64,000 nt of DNA from Pseudomonas sp. UYIF39 (GCF_029963765.1 NZ_JALBYU010000003.1:62001-126000), one strand, 5' to 3'. Positions 1-9,002 are shown, counted from the first letter of the stretch. Translations and numbers: made by a program. The notes: generated by a model from the letters alone, not told the origin.

Positions 1-549
1 ATTGGGCGTGGTGGAAAACTGGATGCGGTACATGCGCACCAGTTGATAGAGCTCGCCGCAGAGCATCTGCGTCAGGGTGCGGTTGCCGCTGCCCTGGATG
101 ATTCGGTAATGGAAGTCGAAATCGCCTTCCTGCTGGTAGTAGCCGACACCGGCCTGAAACGCCGCATCGCGCTCATGGGTTTCGAGGACCCGGCGAAGCT
201 CGTCGATTTCTTCGAGGGTCATGCGCTCGGCCGCCAGACGGCAGGCCATGCCTTCGAGGGATTCGCGGATTTCGTAGAGTTCCAGCAACTCCGCGTGGCT
301 CAACGAAACCACCCGCGCCCCGACGTGCGGCACGCGAACCAGCAGGCGCTGGCCTTCCAGCCGGTGGATCGCCTCACGCAGCGGCCCGCGGCTGATGCCA
401 TAGGTGCGCGCCAGTTCGGGCTCGGAGATCTTGCTACCCGGGGCGATCTCGCCCTTGACGATGGCCGCCTGAATGCGCCGGAAGACGTTCTCGGAAAGTG
501 TCTCCGAATCGTCTTGGGCAATGACCGGGGGATCGAGTTGATCCAGCAT
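1..549 (-). CDS. GntR-family regulator (FCD type), C-terminus beyond window
   Basis: Reading leftwards from the ATG at 547-549, the protein starts MLDQLDPPVIAQDD and has a GntR winged helix in roughly its first 80 residues (LSENVFRRIQAAIVKGEI, then SRGPLREAIHRLEGQ). The start of an FCD effector domain follows. The C-terminus lies outside the window. This N-terminus resembles the regulator that precedes prpB-prpC-acnD-prpF in Pseudomonas, so propionate/methylcitrate control is the inferred role; prpB would lie just left of position 1. A palindrome overlapping the upstream leader suggests autoregulation. The family is clear; the regulon is inference. Confidence 0.85.
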   Translation of the reverse strand, partial: MLDQLDPPVIAQDDSETLSENVFRRIQAAIVKGEIAPGSKISEPELARTYGISRGPLREAIHRLEGQRLLVRVPHVGARVVSLSHAELLELYEIRESLEGMACRLAAERMTLEEIDELRRVLETHERDAAFQAGVGYYQQEGDFDFHYRIIQGSGNRTLTQMLCGELYQLVRMYRIQFSTTPN

Positions 550-561
550 ATTGTCGACACC
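550..561. promoter_or_regulatory. candidate GntR operator, imperfect copy
   Basis: ATTGTCGACACC immediately abuts the GntR start codon and matches the perfect palindrome at 623-634 in 10 of 12 positions. Two copies about 73 bp apart bracket the 5' leader, as expected for an autoregulated GntR gene. Binding is inferred. Confidence 0.45.
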
Positions 562-622
562 TTTAAAGCTGATGCCGCAAAAACTAGCGAATAAGGACCT
601 TTTAGTCAAAGGATAAATAGGT

Positions 623-634
623 ATTGTCGACAAT
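623..634. promoter_or_regulatory. candidate GntR operator, perfect palindrome
   Basis: ATTGTCGACAAT is a perfect 12-bp palindrome located 74 bp upstream of the GntR start. FCD-type GntR proteins commonly bind short palindromes of the form TNGTNNNACNA. No other gene starts near it, so the adjacent regulator is the natural ligand. Confidence 0.55.
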
Positions 635-847
635 CGTCTAATAACCGACTGCACCAGAACAATGCAGCCTTCTGTTTATAGCCGCCTCCCGGCGCTGGCA
701 CCATAAAACCACCGTGCTAGAATGCCGGCCGCATTTGTTTGTGACATCTGCACTGCTTGTCATAAATAGTTGATAGGCATACGTGGGAGCTTGCGCAGCG
801 ATGCCAGGGCCTTGAATCGAAGTACGGACCGCTGCGCACCAGGATTT

Positions 848-1384
848 ATGAGACTCAAGCCCTTCCCCACTTTCCTTTATCTTCTTTGCCTGCCAGGTGT
901 AGCCGCGGCAGGGGAAAAGACCGTGTACGGCCTCAATGAGTACGCCTCCCTGGACGGTATCAACCTGGAGGTCGCCGCCAAACTCGACACCGGGGCGAAA
1001 ACCGCGTCCTTGAGCGCCCGTGACATCAAACGCTTCAAACGCAATGGCGAGTCCTGGGTGCGTTTTTACCTGGCCATCGACGCCGCGCATTCGCATCCAA
1101 TCGAACGGCCACTGGCCCGTGTCAGCAAGATCAAGCGCAGGGCCGGCGACTACGACCCGGAAGCAGGCAAGAAGTACACCGCCCGTCCGGTGATCGAGCT
1201 GGATATCTGCATGGGTTCGGCTTTACGCAGCATCGAAGTGAACCTAACCGACCGCAGCGCCTTCCAATACCCGCTCCTGATCGGCTCCGAAGCGCTGAAA
1301 CGCTTCGATGCGCTGGTCGACCCCAGTCTTAAATACGCAGCTGGCAAACCCGCCTGCGCCACCGACGCTCATACCGCAGAGTAA
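848..1384 (+). CDS. Retropepsin-like aspartic protease (RimK-associated ATP-dependent zinc protease family)
   Basis: A 178-residue protein. An upstream in-frame start at 770 exists, but ATG 848 gives a typical signal peptide (MRLKPFPTFLYLLCLPGVAAA) and was chosen. The motif DTG at residues 47-49 in LDTGAKTASL is the retropepsin catalytic triad, and the family (PF05618) acts as a homodimer with one DTG per subunit. The signal peptide places it in the periplasm. It begins a three-gene unit, with only 5 bp separating it from the next gene. Family known as 'ATP-dependent zinc protease' by legacy naming; an aspartic mechanism is more consistent with the DTG. Substrate unknown. Confidence 0.85.
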   Translation: MRLKPFPTFLYLLCLPGVAAAGEKTVYGLNEYASLDGINLEVAAKLDTGAKTASLSARDIKRFKRNGESWVRFYLAIDAAHSHPIERPLARVSKIKRRAGDYDPEAGKKYTARPVIELDICMGSALRSIEVNLTDRSAFQYPLLIGSEALKRFDALVDPSLKYAAGKPACATDAHTAE

Positions 1385-1389
1385 TTCCA

Positions 1390-2922
1390 ATGCGCTCTCT
1401 TACCCTTCACCTGAAATTCCTGATCGCCATTCTGGTGGTGCTGGGCATTTCAGTTACGGCCTATCAAATCTTCGTGCTCGGCATTCCCGTGACCGAAGAC
1501 GCCACCGACGACTTGTGGAACATCGACGCCAAGGTCGAGTTCGTCGCCAGTGCCAAGGACCCGGTCAAGATTCAGATGTTCGTGCCGCCGCTGAGCCGCG
1601 ATTACGTCAGCCTCAACGAGAGCTTCATCTCCAACAATTACGGCGTAGCCGTGAATCGGGTCGACGGCAACCGCAAGGTCACCTGGTCGGCGCGTCGGGC
1701 CAAGGGCAACCAGACCCTTTATTACCGTCTGGTGCTGACCAAGCGTTACACCGGCGAAAAATCCAAGATCAAAGGTCCGACCTTCCGCGACAGCATCGCC
1801 GTCGAAGGCCCGGAAAAAATCGCTGCCGAAGCCCTGCTCGCGCCGATCCGCCAGCATTCGGCTGACGTCGAAACCTTCATCGGCGAAGCCATCAAGCGCG
1901 TCAACAACCTTAACGACGACAATGTGAAACTGCTGTTGGGTGGCGATCCGTCCACTGCGAGCAAAGCCAAAATCGTCGAGCTGGTACTGTCCATCGCCCA
2001 CGTGCCGGTCGAAAAGGTCCACACCATTCGCCTGGTGGCCGACCAACCGCAAATACCTGAACTCTGGCTGCGCAGCTTCAACGGTACCGACTGGCTGTAC
2101 TTCAACCCGGAAACCGGCGAACAGGGCCTGCCGACCGACCGCCTGCTGTGGTGGACCGGCGATGAAAACCTGATCACGGTCGATGGTGGCAAGAAGGCCA
2201 ACGTGACTTTCAGCCTGAATAACAGCGAAATGAATGCCATTCGTCTGGCCAAACTGACCGACGAAAACTCCGACGCCAACTTCCTTGAATACTCGTTGTA
2301 CGGCCTGCCGCTGCAAACCCAGCAGACCTTCATGATCATGGTAATGATCCCGATCGGCGTATTGGTGATCCTGATCGTGCGCAACCTGATCGGCATTCAG
2401 ACCCTCGGCACCTTTACTCCGGTGCTGATCGCCCTGGCGTTCCGGGAAACCCAGCTCGGTTTCGGCATCGTGCTGTTTACGATCATCACGGCGTTGGGCC
2501 TGTCGCTGCGTTCCTACCTTGAACACTTGAAGCTGCAAATGCTGCCGAGGCTGTCAGTGGTACTGACCTTCGTGGTGGTGCTGATCGCGACGATCAGCCT
2601 GCTCAGCCATAAACTCGGCCTGGAACGCGGGTTGTCGGTAGCGCTGTTCCCGATGGTGATTCTGACCATGACCATCGAACGCCTGTCGATTACCTGGGAA
2701 GAACGCGGTTCCGGCCATGCCATGAAAGTGGCGATCGGTACGCTGTTCGCTGCGTCTGTGGCGCACCTGATCATGACCGTGCCAGAGCTGATTTACTTCG
2801 TGTTTACCTTCCCGGCGATCCTGCTGATTCTGGTGGGCTTCATGCTGGCCATGGGTCGCTATCGCGGCTACCGCCTGACCGAACTGGTGCGTTTCAAGGC
2901 GTTCCTCAAGGCTGATTCGTAA
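1390..2922 (+). CDS. Inactive transglutaminase-fold membrane protein with C-terminal 7-TM domain
   Basis: A 510-residue protein. An N-terminal membrane anchor (about residues 8-30) precedes a large soluble region (about 40-310), which matches the inactive transglutaminase domain family. From about residue 315 there is a block of closely spaced hydrophobic helices, matching the 7TM_transglut arrangement. The soluble part would sit in the periplasm. The stop overlaps the start of the downstream ATP-grasp gene (TAATG), indicating translational coupling. The family occurs with retropepsin-like and ATP-grasp genes, as here, and is proposed to handle an amide-linked product; no function has been read directly from this sequence. 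Confidence 0.85.
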   Translation: MRSLTLHLKFLIAILVVLGISVTAYQIFVLGIPVTEDATDDLWNIDAKVEFVASAKDPVKIQMFVPPLSRDYVSLNESFISNNYGVAVNRVDGNRKVTWSARRAKGNQTLYYRLVLTKRYTGEKSKIKGPTFRDSIAVEGPEKIAAEALLAPIRQHSADVETFIGEAIKRVNNLNDDNVKLLLGGDPSTASKAKIVELVLSIAHVPVEKVHTIRLVADQPQIPELWLRSFNGTDWLYFNPETGEQGLPTDRLLWWTGDENLITVDGGKKANVTFSLNNSEMNAIRLAKLTDENSDANFLEYSLYGLPLQTQQTFMIMVMIPIGVLVILIVRNLIGIQTLGTFTPVLIALAFRETQLGFGIVLFTIITALGLSLRSYLEHLKLQMLPRLSVVLTFVVVLIATISLLSHKLGLERGLSVALFPMVILTMTIERLSITWEERGSGHAMKVAIGTLFAASVAHLIMTVPELIYFVFTFPAILLILVGFMLAMGRYRGYRLTELVRFKAFLKADS

Positions 2923-3908
2923 TGTTCGGTTTCTGGAAGACCTGGAAGGCCCTGGAAGCCCGGGGGATCATGGGGATCAATCGGCGTAACGCGGATTATG
3001 TGCTCAAGTACAACAAGCGCAGTCTGTACCCGATCGTTGATGACAAGATCATCACCAAGGAACGCGCCATCGCCGCCGGCATTCATGTGCCGGAAATGTA
3101 TGGCGTGATCTCCACCGAAAAAGAAATCGACAACCTCGAAAAAATCATCGGCGGGCGCAATGACTTCGTGATCAAACCGGCCCAAGGCGCGGGCGGCGAC
3201 GGCATCATTGTGGTTGCCGACCGGTTCGAGGGCCGCTATCGCACAGTGTCCGGCAAGATCATCGACCATGAGGAACTCGAGCACCATATCTCGAGCATTC
3301 TCACCGGCCTGTATTCCCTGGGCGGGCATCGCGACCGGGCGCTGATCGAATACCGGGTGATCCCGGACCAGATCTTCAAAAGCATCAGCTACGAAGGCGT
3401 GCCGGACATCCGCATCATTGTGCTGATGGGCTACCCAGTGATGGCCATGCTGCGCCTGCCGACGCGCCAGTCCGGCGGCAAGGCCAACCTGCACCAGGGT
3501 GCCATCGGCGTCGGCGTCGACCTCGCGACCGGGCAGACGTTGCGCGGCACCTGGCTGAACAACATCATCACCAAACACCCCGACACCACTAACGCGGTGG
3601 ATGGCGTGCAACTGCCCTACTGGGACGGTTTCATGAAGCTTGCCGCCGGCTGCTACGAGCTGTGCGGGCTGGGTTACATCGGTGTCGACATGGTGCTGGA
3701 CCAGGAGAAAGGGCCGCTGATTCTTGAGCTCAACGCCCGGCCGGGGTTGAACATTCAGATTGCCAATGATTGCGGGCTGACGTTGCGCACCCATGCGGTC
3801 GAGGCGCGGCTGGAAGAGTTGAAGGCTCGCGGGATTACCGAGACCGTGCGGGAACGGGTGGAGTTTGTTCAGGAGATGTTTGGGCATATTCCTGCGGTTG
3901 AAGGCTGA
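2922..3908 (+). CDS. Alpha-L-glutamate ligase-like ATP-grasp protein
   Basis: A 328-residue soluble protein of the ATP-grasp fold related to RimK. Recognisable elements are the lysine- and glycine-rich nucleotide loop in FVIKPAQGAGGDGIIVV (about residues 85-101) and the metal-binding C-terminal LILELNARPGLNIQIAN (about 266-282). It would use ATP to join a carboxylate to an amine, through an acylphosphate. The start overlaps the preceding stop by one base, so it is co-translated with the membrane transglutaminase-like protein. With the protease it forms a synthesis/hydrolysis pair. The acceptor and donor substrates are unknown. Confidence 0.85.
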   Translation: MFGFWKTWKALEARGIMGINRRNADYVLKYNKRSLYPIVDDKIITKERAIAAGIHVPEMYGVISTEKEIDNLEKIIGGRNDFVIKPAQGAGGDGIIVVADRFEGRYRTVSGKIIDHEELEHHISSILTGLYSLGGHRDRALIEYRVIPDQIFKSISYEGVPDIRIIVLMGYPVMAMLRLPTRQSGGKANLHQGAIGVGVDLATGQTLRGTWLNNIITKHPDTTNAVDGVQLPYWDGFMKLAAGCYELCGLGYIGVDMVLDQEKGPLILELNARPGLNIQIANDCGLTLRTHAVEARLEELKARGITETVRERVEFVQEMFGHIPAVEG

Positions 3909-3916
3909 TCCCCGAC

Positions 3917-3947
3917 ATCCCCTCTAGGAGCAATTCCCCGAGGGGAT
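3917..3947 (+). terminator. possible hairpin terminator after the ATP-grasp unit
   Basis: Perfect 8-bp arms ATCCCCTC and GAGGGGAT are separated by 15 bp, 8 bp after the ATP-grasp stop. No T-tract follows, so termination strength is uncertain. Confidence 0.35.
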
Positions 3948-3988
3948 TACAATCGCCCCCCCGCCTCGATGGCTGATCTGCCCCGCCC

Positions 3989-5326
3989 ATGTTGACCTGT
4001 TCCGTACACCCGCTCCCCTATCGCGCCAACCCCGCCGAGTACTTCGCGGCGATTCGTCATGCCCCCGGTGCCGTGCTGCTCGACAGTGGCCGGCCGAGTG
4101 CCGAGCGTGGACGTTATGACCTGCTCAGTGCCTGGCCGCTGGAGCAGTTAGCCGTATTGCCTGACGAAAGTGGCGGCGATTTCCTGCAACGCCTTCGCGA
4201 CAATCTGACACGACTCGGTGAAGCGACAGTGCCTGTTGACCTGCCCTTCGCGGGTGGCCTCATCGGTTACCTGAGCTACGACTTCGGTCGGCATCTGGAA
4301 AACCTGCCGAGTCAGGCGCAGGACGATCTGCAATTGCCCGACGCACGTTTCGGACTGTACGACTGGGCACTGATCAGCGATCACCAACTGAGTACAAGTC
4401 AGTTGGTCTTCCACCCGTCGCTGATCGACAGCGAACGTCAGCGTCTGATCGCACTATTCAATGAACCTCCGGTTCTAGCGGTCGAGCCTTTCAAGCTGAA
4501 AGCCCCGATGAAGGCCGACCTGAGCGCTGACGAGTATCGCCACGCGCTCGAACGCATTCAGCACTACATCCAGGCCGGTGACTGCTATCAGGTCAATTTC
4601 GCCCAGCGTTTCCGCACTCAGTGCCAAGGCGATCCGTGGGCTGCCTATTGCGCGCTGCGGGCGGCGTGTCCGACGCCGTTTTCCGGTTTTCAGAGTCTGC
4701 CCGACGGCGGTGCGGTGCTGAGTCTGTCGCCAGAACGCTTCGTCAAAGTCAGCGAACGCCATGTGGAAACCCGCCCGATCAAAGGCACCCGCCCTCGCGG
4801 ACTGACCGCTGCCGAAGATGCGGCAAACGCCGCCGAACTGCTGGCCAGCCCCAAAGACCGCGCGGAAAACCTGATGATCGTTGACCTGCTGCGCAACGAC
4901 CTCGGCCGTACGTGCCGTATCGGTTCGGTGCGGGTGCCGGAGTTGTTCAGCCTGGAAAGCTACCCGAACGTGCATCACTTGGTGAGCAGTGTCACCGGAG
5001 AACTGGCGGATGACCGGGACGCGCTGGACCTGATCGCTGGCAGCTTCCCTGGCGGCTCGATTACCGGCGCGCCGAAAATTCGCGCGATGCAGATCATCGA
5101 CGAGCTGGAGCCAACGCGTCGGGGGTTGTACTGCGGGTCTTTGTTGTATCTGGACGTGCGCGGCGAGATGGACAGTTCCATCGCGATTCGCAGTTTGCTG
5201 GTCAAGGATGGGCAGGTGTGTTGCTGGGGCGGTGGCGGGATCGTCGCGGATTCCGAGTGGCAGGCCGAGTATCAGGAATCGATTACCAAGGTAAAAGTAC
5301 TGCTCGATACCTTGCAGAGCCTTTAA
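3989..5326 (+). CDS. pabB: Aminodeoxychorismate synthase component I
   Basis: A 445-residue chorismate-binding enzyme that converts chorismate and ammonia (from PabA) to 4-amino-4-deoxychorismate in p-aminobenzoate and folate synthesis. The N-terminal third is the TrpE/PabB N-domain. The catalytic domain carries SPERF (247-251), the active-site lysine K265 in PIKGTRPRG, and SFPGGSITGAPKIRAM near 352-367. The PIKGT lysine is diagnostic of PabB, because anthranilate synthases have PIAGT. Length is typical. It stands alone, followed by a REP pair and the convergent thrH. Confidence 0.93.
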   Translation: MLTCSVHPLPYRANPAEYFAAIRHAPGAVLLDSGRPSAERGRYDLLSAWPLEQLAVLPDESGGDFLQRLRDNLTRLGEATVPVDLPFAGGLIGYLSYDFGRHLENLPSQAQDDLQLPDARFGLYDWALISDHQLSTSQLVFHPSLIDSERQRLIALFNEPPVLAVEPFKLKAPMKADLSADEYRHALERIQHYIQAGDCYQVNFAQRFRTQCQGDPWAAYCALRAACPTPFSGFQSLPDGGAVLSLSPERFVKVSERHVETRPIKGTRPRGLTAAEDAANAAELLASPKDRAENLMIVDLLRNDLGRTCRIGSVRVPELFSLESYPNVHHLVSSVTGELADDRDALDLIAGSFPGGSITGAPKIRAMQIIDELEPTRRGLYCGSLLYLDVRGEMDSSIAIRSLLVKDGQVCCWGGGGIVADSEWQAEYQESITKVKVLLDTLQSL

Positions 5327-5348
5327 AAGCATCGTCGGAACGCCGCCC

Positions 5349-5407
5349 GGAGCAAGCTCGCGCCCACAGGTGATCACCGATCCCTGTGGGAGCGAGCTTG
5401 CTCGCGA
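5349..5407. repeat. REP pair (inverted), copy 1
   Basis: AGCAAGCTCGCGCCCACAG (5351-5369) is inverted at 5384-5402 with one mismatch, a 14-bp loop between. It lies between the convergent pabB and thrH stops. Same family as the pairs at 9746, 24984, 42561, 46142 and 51007. Confidence 0.85.
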
Positions 5408-5425
5408 TGACGTCCTCCCAGACGA

Positions 5426-6043
5426 CTACAAACTCAACGCCCGATTCGAAGCCTTGATGAATTCCTGCTTCAGCTCTTCAAAACTATGCACCGCCGGGAA
5501 CTGCGGAAACTCGCGAATCACATTGTCCGGCGCATGGAACAGAATCCCTGCATCTGCCTCACCCAACATCGTGGTGTCGTTGTAGGAATCCCCCGCCGCG
5601 ATCACCCGGTAGTAAAGGCTCTTGAAGGCCAAAACCGACTGGCGCTTGGGATCTTTCTGACGCAATTGATAGCTCGTCACCCGACCGGAATCGTCAGTAA
5701 TCAGACGATGGCAGAGCAAGGTCGGGAAGCCCAGTTGACGCATCAACGGCTGGGAGAACTCGTAGAACGTGTCCGACAGAATCACCACCTGAAAGCGTTC
5801 ACGCAGCCAATTGACGAACTCGATGGCGCCATCCAGCGGCTTCAGCGTGGCGATCACTTCCTGGATGTCGGTGAGTTTCAAGCCGTGCTCGTCGAGAATC
5901 CGCAGACGCTGCTTCATCAGCACGTCGTAGTCGGGAATATCCCGGGTGGTAGCCCTCAGGGACTCGATCCCGGTTTTTTCGGCGAAGGCGATCCAGATTT
6001 CAGGGACCAGTACACCTTCAAGATCCAGACAAGCAATTTCCAC
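5426..6043 (-). CDS. thrH: Bifunctional phosphoserine phosphatase / homoserine phosphotransferase ThrH
   Basis: A GTG start at 6041-6043 was chosen over an upstream ATG. It gives 205 residues, the usual ThrH length, beginning VEIACLDLEGVLVPEIW, and has a GGGAG ribosome site 6 bases upstream. HAD motifs are visible: DLEGV (residues 7-11, with glutamate at the second acidic position, as in ThrH), SDTFYE, KDPKR and AGDSYNDTTML. The enzyme dephosphorylates phosphoserine and can pass the phosphate to homoserine, linking serine and threonine metabolism in the cytoplasm. Confidence 0.92.
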   Translation of the reverse strand: MEIACLDLEGVLVPEIWIAFAEKTGIESLRATTRDIPDYDVLMKQRLRILDEHGLKLTDIQEVIATLKPLDGAIEFVNWLRERFQVVILSDTFYEFSQPLMRQLGFPTLLCHRLITDDSGRVTSYQLRQKDPKRQSVLAFKSLYYRVIAAGDSYNDTTMLGEADAGILFHAPDNVIREFPQFPAVHSFEELKQEFIKASNRALSL

Positions 6044-6216
6044 AAGACACTCCCATTTGTATTGATTATTGAGTCGAGCGAGCAAAAGGACTGCCGAACT
6101 CTAGCGACTCAGGCTGGCCGGTGCAACGCAGAGGGCGCGCCAGCGGCTGCAGGATTTTGTTACCATCAGCCACATATAGAGCGCCCAGCGCCACTGACCT
6201 GTAGGAAGCCGCCCTG

Positions 6217-6957
6217 ATGAGCCCATCGTTCGATGTCGTGGAACTCGCCACGACCTATGCCAACAAATCCGCCCAGGACATCCTGAAACTCGCGTTCGCC
6301 GAGTTTGGCGATGACCTGTGGATATCTTTCAGCGGCGCCGAAGACGTGGTGCTCGTAGACATGGCCTGGAAGCTGAACAAGAACGTCAAGGTGTTCAGCC
6401 TCGACACTGGCCGCTTGCACCCCGAGACCTATCGCTTCATCGATCAGGTGCGTGAGCACTACAAGATCGATATCGAACTGGTGTCGCCGGACTACACCAA
6501 GCTCGAACCTTTCGTGAAGGAAAAAGGCCTGTTCAGTTTCTACAAGGACGGCCATGGCGAATGCTGCGGCATCCGCAAGATCGAGCCACTACGTCGCAAG
6601 CTCTCGGGTGTGACGGCCTGGGCCACCGGTCAGCGTCGGGATCAGAGTCCTGGAACTCGCAGCGCCGTCGCGGTGCTGGAAATCGACACCGCGTTCTCCA
6701 CCCCGGAACGTACCCTGTACAAATTCAACCCGCTGGCGCAAATGACCAGTGAAGAGATCTGGGGCTACATCCGCATGCTGGAGCTGCCGTACAACAGCCT
6801 GCACGAACGCGGGTTCATCAGCATCGGCTGCGAGCCCTGCACCCGTCCGGTGTTGCCGAACCAGCACGAGCGCGAAGGTCGTTGGTGGTGGGAAGAAGCG
6901 ACGCAGAAAGAATGCGGTCTGCATGCGGGCAATATCATCAGCAAATCCAAGGCTTAA
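6217..6957 (+). CDS. cysH: Assimilatory adenylyl-sulfate (APS) reductase
   Basis: A 246-residue protein. [10 protein letters not shown] (37-46) is the PP-loop that binds the nucleotide sulfate. Two cysteine pairs, C116-C117 and C205/C208, are the ligands of the [4Fe-4S] cluster that marks the bacterial APS-reducing type rather than the enterobacterial PAPS-reducing type. The C-terminal ECGLH (C233) is the catalytic cysteine that carries the thiosulfonate. It reduces APS to sulfite with thioredoxin in cysteine biosynthesis. AGGA precedes the ATG at a suitable distance. Confidence 0.95.
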   Translation: MSPSFDVVELATTYANKSAQDILKLAFAEFGDDLWISFSGAEDVVLVDMAWKLNKNVKVFSLDTGRLHPETYRFIDQVREHYKIDIELVSPDYTKLEPFVKEKGLFSFYKDGHGECCGIRKIEPLRRKLSGVTAWATGQRRDQSPGTRSAVAVLEIDTAFSTPERTLYKFNPLAQMTSEEIWGYIRMLELPYNSLHERGFISIGCEPCTRPVLPNQHEREGRWWWEEATQKECGLHAGNIISKSKA

Positions 6958-7407
6958 AAACCGTCTCAATAAATGTGTACACACGAATGTCACCATAGGT
7001 GCCATTTGTGTGTGCACTTTTTATTTCAGCGCCCCAAAAAGTTACACGCCCCCGCCCAGACTTCCTCAGTCGATCCTTTGTACAAATCCCACTGAAAAAA
7101 ATACCTGTTCAAACAGTCAATTTATATCGTTTTCATTTCAGTCACTTATCGCCAATAGATAACAAAACGAAATTAGTGGCGAAATCCATAGATCGTTGAG
7201 TGGCATGGATCTGGCTTAAGTGCATACATGTTTTGTATACAATCAAATCAAAACATACACACACTTTAGATCCGCAAGCCTGAAGCGCCCTATCCCGTAC
7301 AGGCTGCAGATGCCCCGTAACCAATGATGCTGACTGCCCGCGACGAAGATTTGTCGAGCCAACGCTCATGCACAGTCATCGCGACGCCAAGCTCGGAGCC
7401 TGCCGGA
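6958..7407. other. intergenic leader of the NCS1 transporter gene
   Basis: About 450 bp without a convincing gene, AT-richer than its surroundings. It contains the palindrome TGTGTACACA (6974-6983), a GTGTGTGCAC tract near 7009, and the operator candidate at 7229-7255. An in-frame ORF extends upstream from the transporter to 7324, but its residues look like non-coding sequence. Confidence 0.5.
7229..7255. promoter_or_regulatory. candidate operator upstream of NCS1 transporter operon
   Basis: TGTTTTG (7229-7235) is inverted as CAAAACA (7249-7255), and the perfect palindrome TTGTATACAA (7233-7242) overlaps the left arm. TTGTATACAA is the usual half-site pattern for FCD-type GntR repressors. 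No regulator gene adjoins, so the protein would act in trans. The role is inferred. Confidence 0.45.
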
Positions 7408-8949
7408 ATGCGTACTAGCCTCTCCAATAACAACATCGCGCTGGATCTGCCCTCCTTCCCACCCACTTCAACCCCTCACGACCAAACGCTTGAAGAACCC
7501 GTCGTACTCAGCCCTCGCCTGCACAACAAGGACCTGGCGCCGACCAAGGCCGAAGGTCGACGCTGGGGCCGCTACAGCATCTTCGCCCTGTGGACCAACG
7601 ACGTTCACAACATCGCAAATTACTCCTTCGCCATCGGGCTGTATGCGCTCGGACTGGGCGGCTGGCAAATCCTGCTGTCCTTGGGGATCGGTGCGGCGTT
7701 GGTGTATTGCTTCATGAACCTCTCCGGCTACATGGGGCAAAAGACCGGCGTGCCGTTTCCTGTCATCAGCCGGATCAGTTTCGGCATTCACGGGGCGCAA
7801 ATTCCTGCGTTGATTCGTGCCGTTATCGCCATCGCCTGGTTCGGGATTCAGACCTACCTGGCTTCAGTGGTCTTTCGCGTACTGCTGACCGCGGTGCATC
7901 CCGGCTTCGCCGACTACGACCACAACTCGATCCTCGGTCTATCGAGCCTGGGCTGGGTGTGCTTCGTGGCGATCTGGTTCGTGCAACTGGCGATTCTCGC
8001 CTATGGCATGGAGATGGTGCGGCGTTACGAGGCGTTTGCCGGGCCGGTGATTCTGCTGACCGTCGCCGCCCTCGCCGCATGGATGTACTTTCAGGCCAAC
8101 GCGACCATCGCCTGGTCGATCCGCGAACCTCTGACCGGCGGCGAGATGTGGCGCAACATCTTTGCCGGTGGTGCGTTGTGGCTGTCGATCTACGGCACGC
8201 TGATCCTCAACTTCTGCGACTTCGCCCGTTCTTCGCCGTGCCGCAAGACCATCAAGGTCGGCAATTTCTGGGGCCTGCCGGTGAATATTCTGGTGTTCGC
8301 CAGCATCACCGTCCTGCTCTGTGGCGCGCAATTTCAGATCAATGGCCGGATTATCGAAAGCCCGACCGAGATCATCGCCTCGATTCCCAACACCTTCTTT
8401 CTGGTGCTCGGTTGCCTGGCGTTCCTGATCGTCACCGTGGCGGTGAACATCATGGCCAACTTCGTCGCCCCGGCCTTCGTACTGAGCAACCTGGCGCCCA
8501 AATACCTGACGTTTCGCCGCGCCGGCCTGATCAGCGCGACCATCGCGGTGCTGATCCTGCCGTGGAACCTCTACAACAGCCCCCTGGTGATCGTGTATTT
8601 CCTGTCCGGCCTCGGCGCCCTGCTCGGCCCTTTGTACGGGGTGATCATGGTCGACTACTGGCTCGTACGAAAAGGTCAGGTCAACGTGCCGCAGTTGTAC
8701 AGCGAAGACCCTAACGGCGCTTATTACTACAGCCGCGGAGTCAATTTACGCGCCGTCGCGGCGTTCATTCCTGCCGCGCTGATCGCCATCGTCCTGGCGC
8801 TGGTACCGGGCTTCGACAGCGTATCGCCCTTCTCCTGGCTGATTGGTGCCGGGATTGCCGGGATGCTCTACCTGATCATCGCCAAACGGCAGCCTCATTA
8901 CGCAGACGTCAGCGGTGAAGCCATCGCCGTCGATAACGTCAGCCATTAA
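7408..8949 (+). CDS. NCS1-family nucleobase/hydantoin/allantoin permease
   Basis: A 513-residue integral membrane protein with about 12 hydrophobic segments. The pattern is typical of nucleobase:cation symporter-1 proteins such as PucI and Mhp1: an N-terminal NKDLAPT followed by FALWTNDVHNIANYSFAIGL, and later GVPFPVISRISFG. The start at 7408 was chosen because GGAG lies nine bases upstream; an in-frame start at 7324 adds 28 atypical residues. It is followed 53 bp later by a racemase-fold gene, implying uptake and processing of a cyclic ureide or related ring compound. The exact substrate cannot be read from sequence. Confidence 0.85.
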   Translation: MRTSLSNNNIALDLPSFPPTSTPHDQTLEEPVVLSPRLHNKDLAPTKAEGRRWGRYSIFALWTNDVHNIANYSFAIGLYALGLGGWQILLSLGIGAALVYCFMNLSGYMGQKTGVPFPVISRISFGIHGAQIPALIRAVIAIAWFGIQTYLASVVFRVLLTAVHPGFADYDHNSILGLSSLGWVCFVAIWFVQLAILAYGMEMVRRYEAFAGPVILLTVAALAAWMYFQANATIAWSIREPLTGGEMWRNIFAGGALWLSIYGTLILNFCDFARSSPCRKTIKVGNFWGLPVNILVFASITVLLCGAQFQINGRIIESPTEIIASIPNTFFLVLGCLAFLIVTVAVNIMANFVAPAFVLSNLAPKYLTFRRAGLISATIAVLILPWNLYNSPLVIVYFLSGLGALLGPLYGVIMVDYWLVRKGQVNVPQLYSEDPNGAYYYSRGVNLRAVAAFIPAALIAIVLALVPGFDSVSPFSWLIGAGIAGMLYLIIAKRQPHYADVSGEAIAVDNVSH

Positions 8950-9002
8950 TCCGGTGGCCCGGCACCGTCGGGCCGCAGAACCACCCGCTATAAGGACTTC
9001 CC

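Noticed and set aside
770..847. Longer start for the retropepsin-like protease
   Set aside because: The extension precedes a clear signal peptide beginning at 848 and shows no coding character.
1450..2538. Minus-strand ORF of 362 codons
   Set aside because: Antisense shadow of the inactive transglutaminase gene.
2868..3887. Minus-strand ORF of 339 codons
   Set aside because: Antisense shadow of the ATP-grasp gene; His/Gln/Val-rich composition typical of spurious reverse frames.
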